Assembly (NCBI GenBank): GCA_901538445.1
Contig: LR594584.1
Coordinates: forward strand, 2,407,738-2,471,737
Reading direction: 5' to 3'
Length of the DNA stretch: 64,000 bases
Origin: Gemmataceae bacterium
GTDB taxonomy: Bacteria; Planctomycetota; Planctomycetia; Gemmatales; Gemmataceae
Below, piece after piece: positions 1 to 9,811 of this stretch (positions within the stretch are counted from its first letter, which is position 1; each line of letters opens with the position of its first letter). Under the pieces are notes generated by a model. That model worked only from the letters and a program-made list of their open reading frames with translations. It was not told where the DNA came from and did no database searches. The translations under genes and the position numbers were made by a program.

Positions 1-154
1 GCTTCACCTCGTGCATCACCATGTTGTACCGCTTCTTCTCCGGCCCCGCGACGACCGGGGTGAGCCCGGCCTCCTGGAGCCGGTAGTACGGGTATAGCGT
101 GTCGACGGTTTCCGTCGCGTCGCCGATGACGAGGAGTACCTTGTGCCTGTCCAC
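1..154 (-). CDS. DJ-1/PfpI family protein, N-terminal part (truncated by window edge)
   Basis: Reverse translation from GTG at 154: VDRHKVLLVIGDATETVDTLYPYYRLQEAGLTPVVAGPEKKRYNMVMHEVK, resembles DJ-1/PfpI N-terminus; runs off window. Confidence 0.65.
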   Translation of the reverse strand, partial: MDRHKVLLVIGDATETVDTLYPYYRLQEAGLTPVVAGPEKKRYNMVMHEVK

Positions 155-456
155 AGCGGACCTCGGGTCTGGGGGTGAGATGAGGGGGAGTGTACCCGTG
201 ACCGTGGGGCGGTGTCGCCTCTCAATTCGGCAATTCTGGGCGCCGGACCGTTGCCGGCCCGCGGTCGCACCACTCGAAACAGAAATGTGGAAAAGATGCG
301 TGGCGCGTGTCTCTTCATGAACAGAGGGCAAGGGCGCCAGGGCGGTTCCGTGTTGATCTTGCTCGGTCCCCTCGGCCGCGGTATTCGCCGTCAACTCCAA
401 AATGTGTCGTCGAAGCCCTCAAGAGAGTGCCGCGGGACGGACCCCGGCGCGGAGCG

Positions 457-2037
457 ATGCCCCAGACCAGCCGGCTCATCCCGTTGCTGATCGCCGTGGC
501 CGGGGCCGGGTGCGTCCGCTCCTCGGCCCCGGTCGGGACCGACGCGCTGGCCGGGCGGGTGACCGCGTACGCGCCCGTGCCCGCCGATCCGCCGGCGTCG
601 CCCGGACCCCCGAAACCGCCCGAACAACCGGGGCCGCCCGCACCCACGCTCCCCGGGCCGGAGCCGATCACCCTCGCCGAGGCCCGGGCGCTCGCCGAGC
701 GCGTCAACCCGCAACTGAACCGCGTCCGCGAGACCGTCAACCGGGCGGCGGCCGAAGAGCGGATCGTGTTCGCCGACTTCCTCCCGTCCCTCGGGTTCAG
801 GCACGAGTTCGACGCCGTGACGTCGCGGAGTGGCTTCACGGGCGTGAAGCCCGGCCGCCGGTTCGCGCAGCTCCCGGTCCGGGGGTACGGCCCCGGCGCA
901 CAGGACTTCGAGGTGCTGGACCTGGAACTGCGCCACACGGTGTTCCAGTTCGGCAAGCGACTCGCGCGGCACGACCAGGCCGTCCTGCGGTGGGACGTCG
1001 CCCGGCTCCAGACCGAGCGGGCGCGGCAGTCGGTCGCGTTCGACGTGAGCGCCCGGTACGCGGAGCTACTGGAGACGTTCGCCGCCCGCGAGATCGCCGA
1101 GCGCACCGTCGGGCGGGCCGAGGCGGTCCTCAAGGACGCGGTGAACCTGGAGAAGCAGGGCGTGCTGACCCGCGAGGACGTGCTGCGCGCCGAGGTACAA
1201 GTCGCCGACGCGCGCCAGGCGCTGACCTCGGCCAGGAGCGCCGTCAGTGTCACCCACGCCGCGCTGAACCGGGCGATCGGGATCACCGTCGGCTACCCCA
1301 CCCGGGTCACCGAGGACGCGCTGCCGATCGAGCGGGCCACCGCGCCCGCGGCCGCGCGGCCGCCGGTGTTCGACCTCGAACTGGAGCAGTGCCTCGACTT
1401 CGCCGTGCGGAACCGGCCCGAGTTCGTGGTGGTTCAGAAGGCGATCCAGGTCGCGTCCCGCGGGGTCGATGCCACCCGGGCCGACTACCTGCCGACGTTC
1501 GGCACGCGGGTGACCGGGTCCGTGGTCGATGGGGTGGCGGTGCAGAACGCGACGGTGCTCAACGCCGGGATCTTCATGACGTGGGACTTCTTCGCCGGGG
1601 GCCGGCGGGTCGGGGCGGTGCTGGCCGCCGAGTCGGACGTCCGGGCCGCCGCGGCCGAGGCCCAGCAGATGTGCGACACGATCGCGTTCGAGGTCCACGT
1701 CGCGTTCGCGAACATCGAGGACGCCCGCGAGCGGATCAAGCAGACCCGCAAAGCGGTCGAGCAGGCCCGCGAGACGCTGCGGCTGGTCCAGGCCCGGTAC
1801 GCCCGCGGCGACGCCAAGCCGACCGACGTGGTGGACGCGCAGACCGCCCTCACCCGGGCCGAGCAGAACGCGAACGACGCCCGGTACGCGTACCTGATCG
1901 CCCTCGCACAAATGGAGTTCGCGACCGGGGTCCCCCTGGCGGCACTCCTGCGACCGGCCGACCCGGACGCGCTGCCCCCGCCGCGGCCGGTGCTACCCCC
2001 GAAGGGGGCCGGGGGCGTCGGCGGGAAGGGGCCGTAG
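457..2037 (+). CDS. TolC-family outer membrane efflux protein (lipoprotein-like signal)
   Basis: ORF 307..2037; likely start ATG 457 (MPQTSRLIPLLIAVAGAGC lipobox-like). Long heptad-rich OEP-type repeats (LAEARALAERVNPQLNRVRETVNRA..., ARYARGDAKPTDVVDAQTALTRAEQ). Confidence 0.85.
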   Translation: MPQTSRLIPLLIAVAGAGCVRSSAPVGTDALAGRVTAYAPVPADPPASPGPPKPPEQPGPPAPTLPGPEPITLAEARALAERVNPQLNRVRETVNRAAAEERIVFADFLPSLGFRHEFDAVTSRSGFTGVKPGRRFAQLPVRGYGPGAQDFEVLDLELRHTVFQFGKRLARHDQAVLRWDVARLQTERARQSVAFDVSARYAELLETFAAREIAERTVGRAEAVLKDAVNLEKQGVLTREDVLRAEVQVADARQALTSARSAVSVTHAALNRAIGITVGYPTRVTEDALPIERATAPAAARPPVFDLELEQCLDFAVRNRPEFVVVQKAIQVASRGVDATRADYLPTFGTRVTGSVVDGVAVQNATVLNAGIFMTWDFFAGGRRVGAVLAAESDVRAAAAEAQQMCDTIAFEVHVAFANIEDARERIKQTRKAVEQARETLRLVQARYARGDAKPTDVVDAQTALTRAEQNANDARYAYLIALAQMEFATGVPLAALLRPADPDALPPPRPVLPPKGAGGVGGKGP

Positions 2038-3549
2038 GAACAGGCTCAGCACCGCCCCCGCGGCCGCGATCACGGCGAACCACTGGATCACCGCCTGCGT
2101 CGCCCACACCCGCGCGTTCGCCCTGGCCCACCCGCTGACGACGCTACCGGCCTGCTCGGGGAGGTCCGCGGGCAGCGCGCTGTACGGCCCGATCTGCTGC
2201 TGGATCCGGGCCGTTACGTCCGCGATCGGGGGGCGGTTCGCCTCGACCGTCTGTCGCTCGACGTCGAGGATGGCGTCGGTCCGCGCGTCCATCGCGATCG
2301 CCAGCACGCCGACGCCCACCATCGTGGGCACCACGCGCATCACGTTCTTGATGCTCGACGACGCCGCCACCTGCTTCGGGGTCAGCCCGTCGAAGTTGAT
2401 GCAGATGACCGGCGACCCGGCCAGCCCGGCGCACCCGGCCCACACGGTCAGCACGCCCGCGAGCCACCACTTGTCCGTGAACAGGTCGATCCGGCCGAGT
2501 TGCCAGGTGCAGACCGCGAGGCCGACCATCCCGAGCACGAGCCGCAGCTTGCGGTTGTCGCGGGTGCCGAACCGGGAGGTCAGCGCGAGCGCGAGGATCA
2601 TCCCCGGAACGCACGGGAGCAGAACCAAGCCGGCGGTCGTCCGCGGGTAGCCCCGGTCCCCGACCATGTACCGCGTCACCGCGAGGAGAACTGTGATGAC
2701 CGTCGCGTCGGCCAGCGCCTTGATGACCACTGCCATCGCGAAGTGGTGGTTCCGCAGCAGCGACAGGTCGAACAGCGGGTGCGCGGCGGTGAGTTGGCGG
2801 ACGAAGAACCCCACCAGTGTGACGGCCCCCACGGCGTAGACCACCGCCGCGTCGTCCGACGTGTCCCAGTCCCACAGGTGGAACCGGCTCACGCCGATGA
2901 ACAGGCACGTCACCCAGGCCACGAGCAGCGCCAGCCCCGGGAAGTCGAACGGGTCGCGGGTGCCCCGCGGCGCGTCGGCGTGGTGCGACTCGAACGCCCC
3001 GACCAGCACCAGCCCGGCGGCCGCCGCGGGCGCGGCCACCGCGCTGCGCCACGACGGCTCATCGACCAGGGCCGCGCTCACGCTCGGGGCGATGATCCGG
3101 CCGAGGTACAGCCCCCCGACGTAGAGCCCGATGGCCCAGTCGCGGCGGTCGGGGAACTCGGCCCACAGGATCGACAGGACGGTCGTGATCACCAGCCCGG
3201 TGCCGACGGCCGCGACCGCGGTGGTGGCCGCAAGGATTGTGTCCTCGCGGACCCACACCCCCGCGAGGCCGCCGGCGGCGTACAGCCACAGCCCGCCGAG
3301 GTAGCACCGCCACAGCCCGATGCGTGAGCGGAGCCACGGCAGCACCGACATGCCCACGATCGAGCCGATGCTGGCCGCCCCGGACACCCACTGGAACCGG
3401 TACCGGTCCGACCCGATGTTGACGATCTCGAACGGCCCCGGGAGGTCGGGCAGCGTGCTGTGGACGCCGTAGAGCAGGGCGGCGGCGAACCCGCACGCGG
3501 CGGCCACCCGCTCCCGGAATGTGAGCGGGGGCAGGGGGGGCGGGGTCAC
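1993..3549 (-). CDS. MFS transporter, EmrB/DHA2-like (multi-TM)
   Basis: ORF 1993..3861; probable GTG start at 3549 overlapping HlyD stop (GTGA). Many hydrophobic helices, LLYGVHSTLPDLPGPFEIVNIGSDRYRFQWVSGAASIGSIVGMSVLPWLRSRIGLWR. Confidence 0.85.
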   Translation of the reverse strand: MTPPPLPPLTFRERVAAACGFAAALLYGVHSTLPDLPGPFEIVNIGSDRYRFQWVSGAASIGSIVGMSVLPWLRSRIGLWRCYLGGLWLYAAGGLAGVWVREDTILAATTAVAAVGTGLVITTVLSILWAEFPDRRDWAIGLYVGGLYLGRIIAPSVSAALVDEPSWRSAVAAPAAAAGLVLVGAFESHHADAPRGTRDPFDFPGLALLVAWVTCLFIGVSRFHLWDWDTSDDAAVVYAVGAVTLVGFFVRQLTAAHPLFDLSLLRNHHFAMAVVIKALADATVITVLLAVTRYMVGDRGYPRTTAGLVLLPCVPGMILALALTSRFGTRDNRKLRLVLGMVGLAVCTWQLGRIDLFTDKWWLAGVLTVWAGCAGLAGSPVICINFDGLTPKQVAASSSIKNVMRVVPTMVGVGVLAIAMDARTDAILDVERQTVEANRPPIADVTARIQQQIGPYSALPADLPEQAGSVVSGWARANARVWATQAVIQWFAVIAAAGAVLSLFLRPLPADAPGPLRG

Positions 3550-4964
3550 TTCCCGCCCTCCGGGACGGGCACGACAGGGCTCAGCCCCTCCGAGGCCAGC
3601 GCCCGCTGCGCCGCCGCCTCCTTCGCCGCCCACTCCGCGTCGCCGGGGGTGTGCGAGATCGCGACCGTCACCGACAGGCCCGGCACCACGCGCGGCATCC
3701 GGTCGTCGGGGTCGAGCGCGATCCGCACCGGCACCCGCTGCGGCACCTTGGTGAACTCGCCGGTACTCACGTCCCGGGGGATCAGCGCGAAGTTCGCCCC
3801 GGACGACTCGCCGACCCACACCACCTTGCCGCTGAACCGGCCGCTGAACCGGTCGATCCACAGGGTCGTGTGGTTGCCCGGCGCGATCCCCTCCAGCCGG
3901 TCCTCTTCCATGTGGGCGGTGACGTAGATGAGCTTCGGGTTGTACACGCTCACCACCGGTGAGCCGGCCGGGGCGTTGTCCCCGGGGCTGCGGTACCGCT
4001 TCGCCACGACGCAGTCGAACGGGGCGATCACCCGGCAGTTCTGCAACTGCGTCAGGGCGGTCTGGACCGCCCGGCGGGCCTCCTCAAGTTCGGCCTTCCT
4101 GGTCGCGACCCGGACCTTCAGCTCGTCGATCTCGAGCGAGCCGAGCTTCGCCAGTTCGAGCGCCTGAACCACTTTAGAGACGGTTTGCTTGTTGGCATCG
4201 ACTTCACGATCCGCGATGCGCGTCTGGCCGAGTTCGGCACGGGCCGTGTCGAGGCGGGCGAGTGTGGCCGCGTACTCGGCCTTCGCCGTCCCGAACGCCC
4301 GCGCCGCGTCCTCGGCCCGGGTCTGCGGGACCGACTTCTCCTCGTACAGCTTCTGATACCGGTCGTTGTCCTCCTTCGCCTTTACCAGCACGGCCTTCGC
4401 GGCGTCCACGTTCGCTTCTGCCTCCTTCACCCCCTTGTCGGTGCGCGTGCGGGTGACCTCCAGCCGGGTCTGGGCCTCGGACTGCAGCGACTTCGCGACG
4501 GCCAGGTCCTGCTCGGCCGACGCCACCCGCCGCGGGTACTCTTGCTCCAGCCGGTCCAGGGCGGCCTCGGCGTACCGCACGTTCTCCTCGGCGACGGCGA
4601 CCCTTGCACGAGCGAGGTCGAGTTCGCGCTGGCGCGGCGTCGGGTCGATCTCGGCGATCACCTGTCCGGCCGAGACGCGGTCGTGTTCCTCGAAGTGGAC
4701 GCGCACGACGAGGCCGGCCGTTTGCGGGGCGAGTTGGACGATGCGGCTCTCGACGAACGCGTCGTTGGTCATCGACGTGGTGAACCGGTAGCCCCAGTAC
4801 GAGAACGGCAGCGCGAGGCCGACGGCGGCTGCCGCGAGGCCGCTGGCCCACACGACCACGCGCCCCAACCGCCCCCGTCGCGAGTCGTCGCTGGTGGGCG
4901 GGACCGGAGCCGGCACCGGGGCGGGGACGTCAGGTGTGCCGGCGGTTCCGCTGGGGCTGCTCAT
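3546..4964 (-). CDS. HlyD/EmrA-family membrane fusion protein
   Basis: TM anchor, then FVESRIVQLAPQTAGLVVRVHFEEHDRVSAGQVIAEIDP, long coiled coil, then second biotinyl-lipoyl half (RVIAPFDCVVAKRYRSPGDNAPAGSPVVSV). Confidence 0.9.
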   Translation of the reverse strand: MSSPSGTAGTPDVPAPVPAPVPPTSDDSRRGRLGRVVVWASGLAAAAVGLALPFSYWGYRFTTSMTNDAFVESRIVQLAPQTAGLVVRVHFEEHDRVSAGQVIAEIDPTPRQRELDLARARVAVAEENVRYAEAALDRLEQEYPRRVASAEQDLAVAKSLQSEAQTRLEVTRTRTDKGVKEAEANVDAAKAVLVKAKEDNDRYQKLYEEKSVPQTRAEDAARAFGTAKAEYAATLARLDTARAELGQTRIADREVDANKQTVSKVVQALELAKLGSLEIDELKVRVATRKAELEEARRAVQTALTQLQNCRVIAPFDCVVAKRYRSPGDNAPAGSPVVSVYNPKLIYVTAHMEEDRLEGIAPGNHTTLWIDRFSGRFSGKVVWVGESSGANFALIPRDVSTGEFTKVPQRVPVRIALDPDDRMPRVVPGLSVTVAISHTPGDAEWAAKEAAAQRALASEGLSPVVPVPEGGK

Positions 4965-5538
4965 GGGCTGTCACGCGGTTCGATGAGCCGAGCGATCGAC
5001 GCGACCAGCGGTGCCGACCCCCGGCCGGCCCCGTGGTGTGCCTCCGTGCTTGGGGCATCCGGGCACCGGCCCCACAACCGCCGATTGGGAATGAGTCGTG
5101 ATTCAATGAACTTGGTGTGAGCCGCGCTACTCGGCGGCCCTGGGCGCGTCCGGCCGGCGGCGCGGCGCGCGGGGCTTGAGCGCGCCGCGTTACCGTGTCG
5201 AGGAGCTTCTCCATCGCGAACGGCTTGCGGATGTAGTCGATGACGCCGAGCCACTCCGCGTAGGCCTTGTGCCGGCTCCCCTCGTTCGCGGTGATCATGA
5301 TGATCGGCGGGGCGTCGGCCTTGTCGCGGAAGTGCTCGAGCAGCGGGTAGCCGCCCATCCGCGGCATCATCATGTCGAGGATGACCAGGTCGGGCTGCTG
5401 GTTGTAGATCGCCTGCTTGCCCTGGTGCCCGTCGTGCGCCTGGATGACCTTGTACCCCTGGCGCTCCAGCACGGCCCGGACGCCCTCGACCAGTTCGCGG
5501 TCGTCGTCCACGACCAGGATCAGTTTCTGCTCGGCCAT
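4930..5538 (-). CDS. Response regulator receiver protein (C-terminal ~75 aa doubtful, possible frameshift)
   Basis: MAEQKLILVVDDDRELVEGV...DLVILDMMMPRMGG...MITANEG...YIRKPF = canonical REC domain (DDD, D, T, K). Confidence 0.85.
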   Translation of the reverse strand: MAEQKLILVVDDDRELVEGVRAVLERQGYKVIQAHDGHQGKQAIYNQQPDLVILDMMMPRMGGYPLLEHFRDKADAPPIIMITANEGSRHKAYAEWLGVIDYIRKPFAMEKLLDTVTRRAQAPRAAPPAGRAQGRRVARLTPSSLNHDSFPIGGCGAGARMPQARRHTTGPAGGRHRWSRRSLGSSNRVTAHEQPQRNRRHT

Positions 5539-5738
5539 TCGCGGCACCTCTGGGGGCGATTCTCCCTCAACCATACCAACCGCCCGCCCGTGCCACAAGG
5601 AGCCGGCCGCACGGGCGATCGGAAAATCGGTGGGGCCGGCGGGCGCGGCGGCACCGCCCGATTGTTAGGTTCTCGGCCCCCAATCGTCAGCGTATATTCA
5701 GACGTATCGCCGCCCCGTGACCCGCACCGGGAACCGCC

Positions 5739-8700
5739 ATGCTGACCGCCGCTCGCGCGACCGCCGTGTTCGCGCTCGTCCTCGGAGTCGCCGCGCCGCT
5801 CGCCCGGGTGCGGGCCGACGGCCCCGACCTCAAGGCGCTCCAGAAGAAGTTCGCGGAGGAGCGGGAGCAGGCGGTGAAGGCGAAGTTCCCGCCCGAGAGC
5901 CTCGCGAAGGCCGACGACTTCGCGAAGCGCGCCGGGGCCGCCGCGAAGGCCGGTAACGACAAGGTCGCGGCCCGGTACATCCGCGACGCCCGGTGGCAGC
6001 TCCCGTACCTGCCGATCGGCCTGCCGGAGCACGTCTCCCGCGTCCTCGGCGAGGCCCGGCTGCGGCACGCGGACCGCGTCAACGCGCTCGCGTACAGCCC
6101 CGATGGCACCCGCCTCGCGTCGTGCTCAAAGGACTTCACGGTGAAGGTGTGGGACCTGGCCAACGGCCGCGAGGTCGCGACGTACCGCGGGCACCTCGAC
6201 CAGCCCGACGACCCGACCCGCGGCCCGAACGGCACCGACGGCACCAACATCCTCCGCGTCGCCGCCGTCGCGTTCCACCCCAGGGACCCCAAGATCATCG
6301 CGTCGGCGAGCGGGAACCAGGTCCACCTCTGGAACCCGGAGGACGGCAAGGCCGGGAAGACGCTGGTGAACCTCGGCAGGAACGACAAGCCGATCAAGGC
6401 GATCGCCTTCAGCCCGGACGCCAAGTCGCTCGCGGTCGGGGCCGACGACGGGATCCTCCGCGTCTACGAGGTCGAGACCGGGAAGGCGACGTACACGAGC
6501 CCCTCCCGCAACGCCCGCATCGAGACGCTCGCGTACAGCCCGAACGGGAAGATGATCGTCGTCGGCGACAGCAACACGTTCGCCGCGGTGTACGCCCCCG
6601 GCACCCCGAACCCGCTGGCCATGACGGCCCAGGTGGTGAACGCGGGCGAGGTCATGGGCGTCGCGTTCGGGGCGGACAACTCGTCGGTGTTCTCGTGCGG
6701 CCGCGACGGGTCGGCCCGCCTGACCGCCGGCCCCAAGCCCGACGGCACCACCGCCGGGAACACCAGCACCAAGCTCCGCGACTACTCGGGCCACACCGGG
6801 GCCGTGACGTGCCTCGCCGTGGTGCCCGACGGGTCGCTGCTCGTCACCGGCGGCGAGGACAAGACCGTTCGCATCTGGGAGGTCACGTCCGGGAAGCAAC
6901 TGCGGGCGTTCCAGGGGCACCTCGGGAAGGTGTCCGCGGTGGCGGCCCGGGGCGACGGCACGCAGGTCGCGTCCGCCTCCGAGGACGGCGCGATCCGCGT
7001 ATGGGACATGGCGGCCGACGACGACCACCGCTCGCTCACGGAGGCAACGGACTCCCTCTGGGCCGTCGCGTTCAGCCCGAACGGGAAGCGGGTCGCCGCG
7101 GCCGGGGCCGACAGGTCGGTCCGCGTCTACGACCCCGAGACCGGTAAGCTCGAGGCCACGCTCGCCGGCGCGAAGTCTCCGGTCACCTCGCTCGCCTTCC
7201 TGCCCGACTCGAACCGCCTCGTGGCCGCCGGCGGCGATCAGGTCGTCGTGGTGTGGGACGTGGACAAGGAGAAGGTACTCAAGGAACTGCCGGGGCACCA
7301 GTCCGCGGTGCTCGCGGTCGCGGTCGGGGCCGACGGCAAGCTCGTCGTCTCCGGGTCGGCCGACAAGACGGCCCGCGGGTTCGACCCCGAGACCGGGAAG
7401 CCGGCGTGGACCTGGACCGGCCGCTCGGCCGTGTGCGCCGTCGCGGTCCGCAAGGGCGGGAAGCAGGTCGCGGCCGGCCTCGCGGACGGCACGGTCGTCG
7501 TCCTCGACGTGAGCGGGGCGACGCCGAAGGAACTGTTCGCACAGACCGGGCACGTCGCCGGCGTCGGGTCGCTCGCGTACAGCCCGGACGGCAACCGCGT
7601 CGCCACGGTCGGCGGCGACGGCGCGCTGCGGGTGTGGACCGTGGCCGAGAACGGGTCGCTGGTCCCGCTCGTGAAGTTCGACGGCACCGCCAAGCCCGGC
7701 GGCGTGCTGTCGCCGCTCACCGGGGTGACGTTCGCGCCCGACGGCCGGTACGTCGCCGCGGTCGGGGCCGACGCGGTCGTCCACGTCTGGGACGTGCAGA
7801 CCAAGAGCGAGGTCCGCGGGCTCCGCGGGCACACCGACTGGGTCACCGCGGTCGCGTTCAGCCCGGACGGCCGCTACCTCGCGTCGGTCGGCGTCGAGAA
7901 GGACAAGGTGCTCCGCATCTTCGAGCTGCCGCCGCTGGAGGTGACCGGCGGGGGCGGCCACGTGCAGGGCGTGAACGCGGTCGCCGTGAGCCCGAACGGC
8001 AAGCTCGTCGCCACCGCCGGCACCGACCAGACGATCAAGGTCTGGGACCTGGCGTCCGGCAAGGAAGTGGGCACCCTCGTGGGCAACGCCGACACGCCCT
8101 ACGCGGTCGCGTTCCTGGGCGACGACGGGCTCGTGATGGGCGGGTTGATCCCGGCCGTGGGGACCGGGCGCATGCACCTCTGGGGCACCAACCCGGGCCG
8201 GCTCAACAAGTCGGTCGCGACCGGCGAGGTGTACAACATCGTCGCGCTGAAGGACGGGTCGAAGTTCGCCGCGTGGACCGCCCGCCCGGCCGTCGGCGAC
8301 GCGGTCAAGAACAACACCTACGAGCTGTACGACGGGAAGGGGAACCCGGTCCCGAACGCGGTCATCTCGGACAAGGGCCGCAACGTGCGGTCGGCGACGT
8401 TCACGGCCGACCTCGCCTGGGCCGTCTCGGGCGACGTCTCCGGCGGCGTCCGCATCTGGGACCTGGCCAAGAAGGAGCCGCTCGGTGCCAACTGGCCGCT
8501 GTTCGCCAACGCGATCCAGGACCTCGGGATCACCGGCGACCGCAAGACCCTCGTGGCGGCCGACGAGAAGGGCGAGGTGAAGGTCGCCGACGTGGCGAAG
8601 CGCGAGGTGCTGGCGACGATCCCGCCGCAGAAGGGCGGGGTGCGGACGCTGCTCGTGTCGCCGACCGGGACGACGTTCGTGACGGTGTCGAACGACCACG

Positions 8701-8864
8701 AGGTGCGGGCGTGGTCGCTGGCGGCCGGCGACCTGAAGCAGGCCAAGCCGGTGCGGACCTGGGCGCTGCCGGCCGGCGTCAACGGCCTCGCGTACACCCC
8801 GGACGGCAAGCAGGTCGTCACCGCCAACGCCGACGGCACCGCCTACGTGCTCGAACTGCCTTGA
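5739..8864 (+). CDS. Large WD40-repeat protein with signal peptide
   Basis: 1041 aa; many repeats of type GH...V..LAYSPDG..VAT.G.D..LRVWD. Confidence 0.9.
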   Translation: MLTAARATAVFALVLGVAAPLARVRADGPDLKALQKKFAEEREQAVKAKFPPESLAKADDFAKRAGAAAKAGNDKVAARYIRDARWQLPYLPIGLPEHVSRVLGEARLRHADRVNALAYSPDGTRLASCSKDFTVKVWDLANGREVATYRGHLDQPDDPTRGPNGTDGTNILRVAAVAFHPRDPKIIASASGNQVHLWNPEDGKAGKTLVNLGRNDKPIKAIAFSPDAKSLAVGADDGILRVYEVETGKATYTSPSRNARIETLAYSPNGKMIVVGDSNTFAAVYAPGTPNPLAMTAQVVNAGEVMGVAFGADNSSVFSCGRDGSARLTAGPKPDGTTAGNTSTKLRDYSGHTGAVTCLAVVPDGSLLVTGGEDKTVRIWEVTSGKQLRAFQGHLGKVSAVAARGDGTQVASASEDGAIRVWDMAADDDHRSLTEATDSLWAVAFSPNGKRVAAAGADRSVRVYDPETGKLEATLAGAKSPVTSLAFLPDSNRLVAAGGDQVVVVWDVDKEKVLKELPGHQSAVLAVAVGADGKLVVSGSADKTARGFDPETGKPAWTWTGRSAVCAVAVRKGGKQVAAGLADGTVVVLDVSGATPKELFAQTGHVAGVGSLAYSPDGNRVATVGGDGALRVWTVAENGSLVPLVKFDGTAKPGGVLSPLTGVTFAPDGRYVAAVGADAVVHVWDVQTKSEVRGLRGHTDWVTAVAFSPDGRYLASVGVEKDKVLRIFELPPLEVTGGGGHVQGVNAVAVSPNGKLVATAGTDQTIKVWDLASGKEVGTLVGNADTPYAVAFLGDDGLVMGGLIPAVGTGRMHLWGTNPGRLNKSVATGEVYNIVALKDGSKFAAWTARPAVGDAVKNNTYELYDGKGNPVPNAVISDKGRNVRSATFTADLAWAVSGDVSGGVRIWDLAKKEPLGANWPLFANAIQDLGITGDRKTLVAADEKGEVKVADVAKREVLATIPPQKGGVRTLLVSPTGTTFVTVSNDHEVRAWSLAAGDLKQAKPVRTWALPAGVNGLAYTPDGKQVVTANADGTAYVLELP

Positions 8865-8894
8865 GAAGTTAGGGAGGGCAGGGGGCGAGGGATC

Positions 8895-8969
8895 GGTCCT
8901 GGCGAGCCGCGACCGCAAGGGAGCGGTGTCACGCTTCCCGCTCCCATGCGGTCGCGGCTCGCCAGGACC
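8895..8969. repeat. Long imperfect inverted repeat (32-nt arms, 1 mismatch, 11-nt loop) between convergent genes; possible bidirectional terminator or REP-like element
   Basis: GGTCCTGGCGAGCCGCGACCGCAAGGGAGCGG ... CCGCTCCCATGCGGTCGCGGCTCGCCAGGACC. Confidence 0.9.
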
Positions 8970-8972
8970 ATA

Positions 8973-9659
8973 TCACCCGCCCAGCTTGGCCTTGGCCTCG
9001 TCGAGGATGACCTTGGTGGCGGTCGCGCCGACGCGGCTCACGCCGATCGCCCGCACCTCCAGCAGCTTCTCGTAGGTCCGCACGCCGCCGGCCGCCTTCA
9101 CCTGCACCCACGAAGGGCTGCACTCCCGCATCAGCTTCAGGTCCTCGATCGTCGCGCCGGTCTCGGCGTACCCGGTGCTCGTCTTCACCCAGTCGGCCCG
9201 GACCTCGCCGCAGATGCGGCACAGCTCGCGCTTGTGCTCTTCCTTCAGGAAGGCGTTCTCGAAGATCACCTTCACCTTCGCGACCACCTTGTGCGCGGTC
9301 TCGACGACGGCGCGGATGTCGTTGGCGACGTAGTTCCACTCGCCCGAGAGCACCTTCCCGATGTTCACGACCATGTCGAGCTCGGTCGCGCCGTCGGCCA
9401 GGGCGAGCTCGCTCTCCAGCACCTTCACGGCCGTGTGGTTGCCGCCGTGCGGGAACCCGATGACCGTGCTCGCCTCGACGGTCGTGCCGGCCAGGAGCTT
9501 CGCGGCCCGCTTCACGGCGTAGGGCTTGATGCACACGGACGCGACGTTGTACTCGGCGGCCAGCGCCAGCCCGCGGTCGAGGTCCGCGTCGGTGAGCTGC
9601 GGCTGGAGCAGCGAGTGGTCGAACATCTTGGCCAGGTCGGCGAGCGTCGGAGCGGGCAT
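8973..9659 (-). CDS. deoC: Deoxyribose-phosphate aldolase
   Basis: MPAPTLADLAKMFDHSLLQPQLTDADLDRGLALAAEYNVASVCIKPYAVKRA...VIGFPHGGN...DMVVNIGKVLSGEW...VKTSTGYAETGATIEDLKLM...VQVKAAGGVRTYEKLLE. Confidence 0.95.
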   Translation of the reverse strand: MPAPTLADLAKMFDHSLLQPQLTDADLDRGLALAAEYNVASVCIKPYAVKRAAKLLAGTTVEASTVIGFPHGGNHTAVKVLESELALADGATELDMVVNIGKVLSGEWNYVANDIRAVVETAHKVVAKVKVIFENAFLKEEHKRELCRICGEVRADWVKTSTGYAETGATIEDLKLMRECSPSWVQVKAAGGVRTYEKLLEVRAIGVSRVGATATKVILDEAKAKLGG

Positions 9660-9811
9660 CGGGGGCCTCGGGTCGGGCAGACGGGAAGGGCGAAGACTGG
9701 TGGAGACGTTGTAGCGCGCGGGGGGCACCCGGACAGACCTTGACCCATTTCCCGCAGATGTTATGCCCGCCCCAAACCCGGACCGGTGCGCTCGCACTCA
9801 CGGAGACCGCC

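Noticed and set aside
16-318. 100-aa ORF at window start
   Set aside because: Wrong frame; the DJ-1/PfpI-like N-terminus in another minus-strand frame (1..154) is convincing instead.
6126-8918. 930-aa minus-strand ORF opposite the WD40 gene
   Set aside because: Repetitive R/G/H/D-rich composition typical of antisense frames; the plus-strand WD40 repeats explain it.
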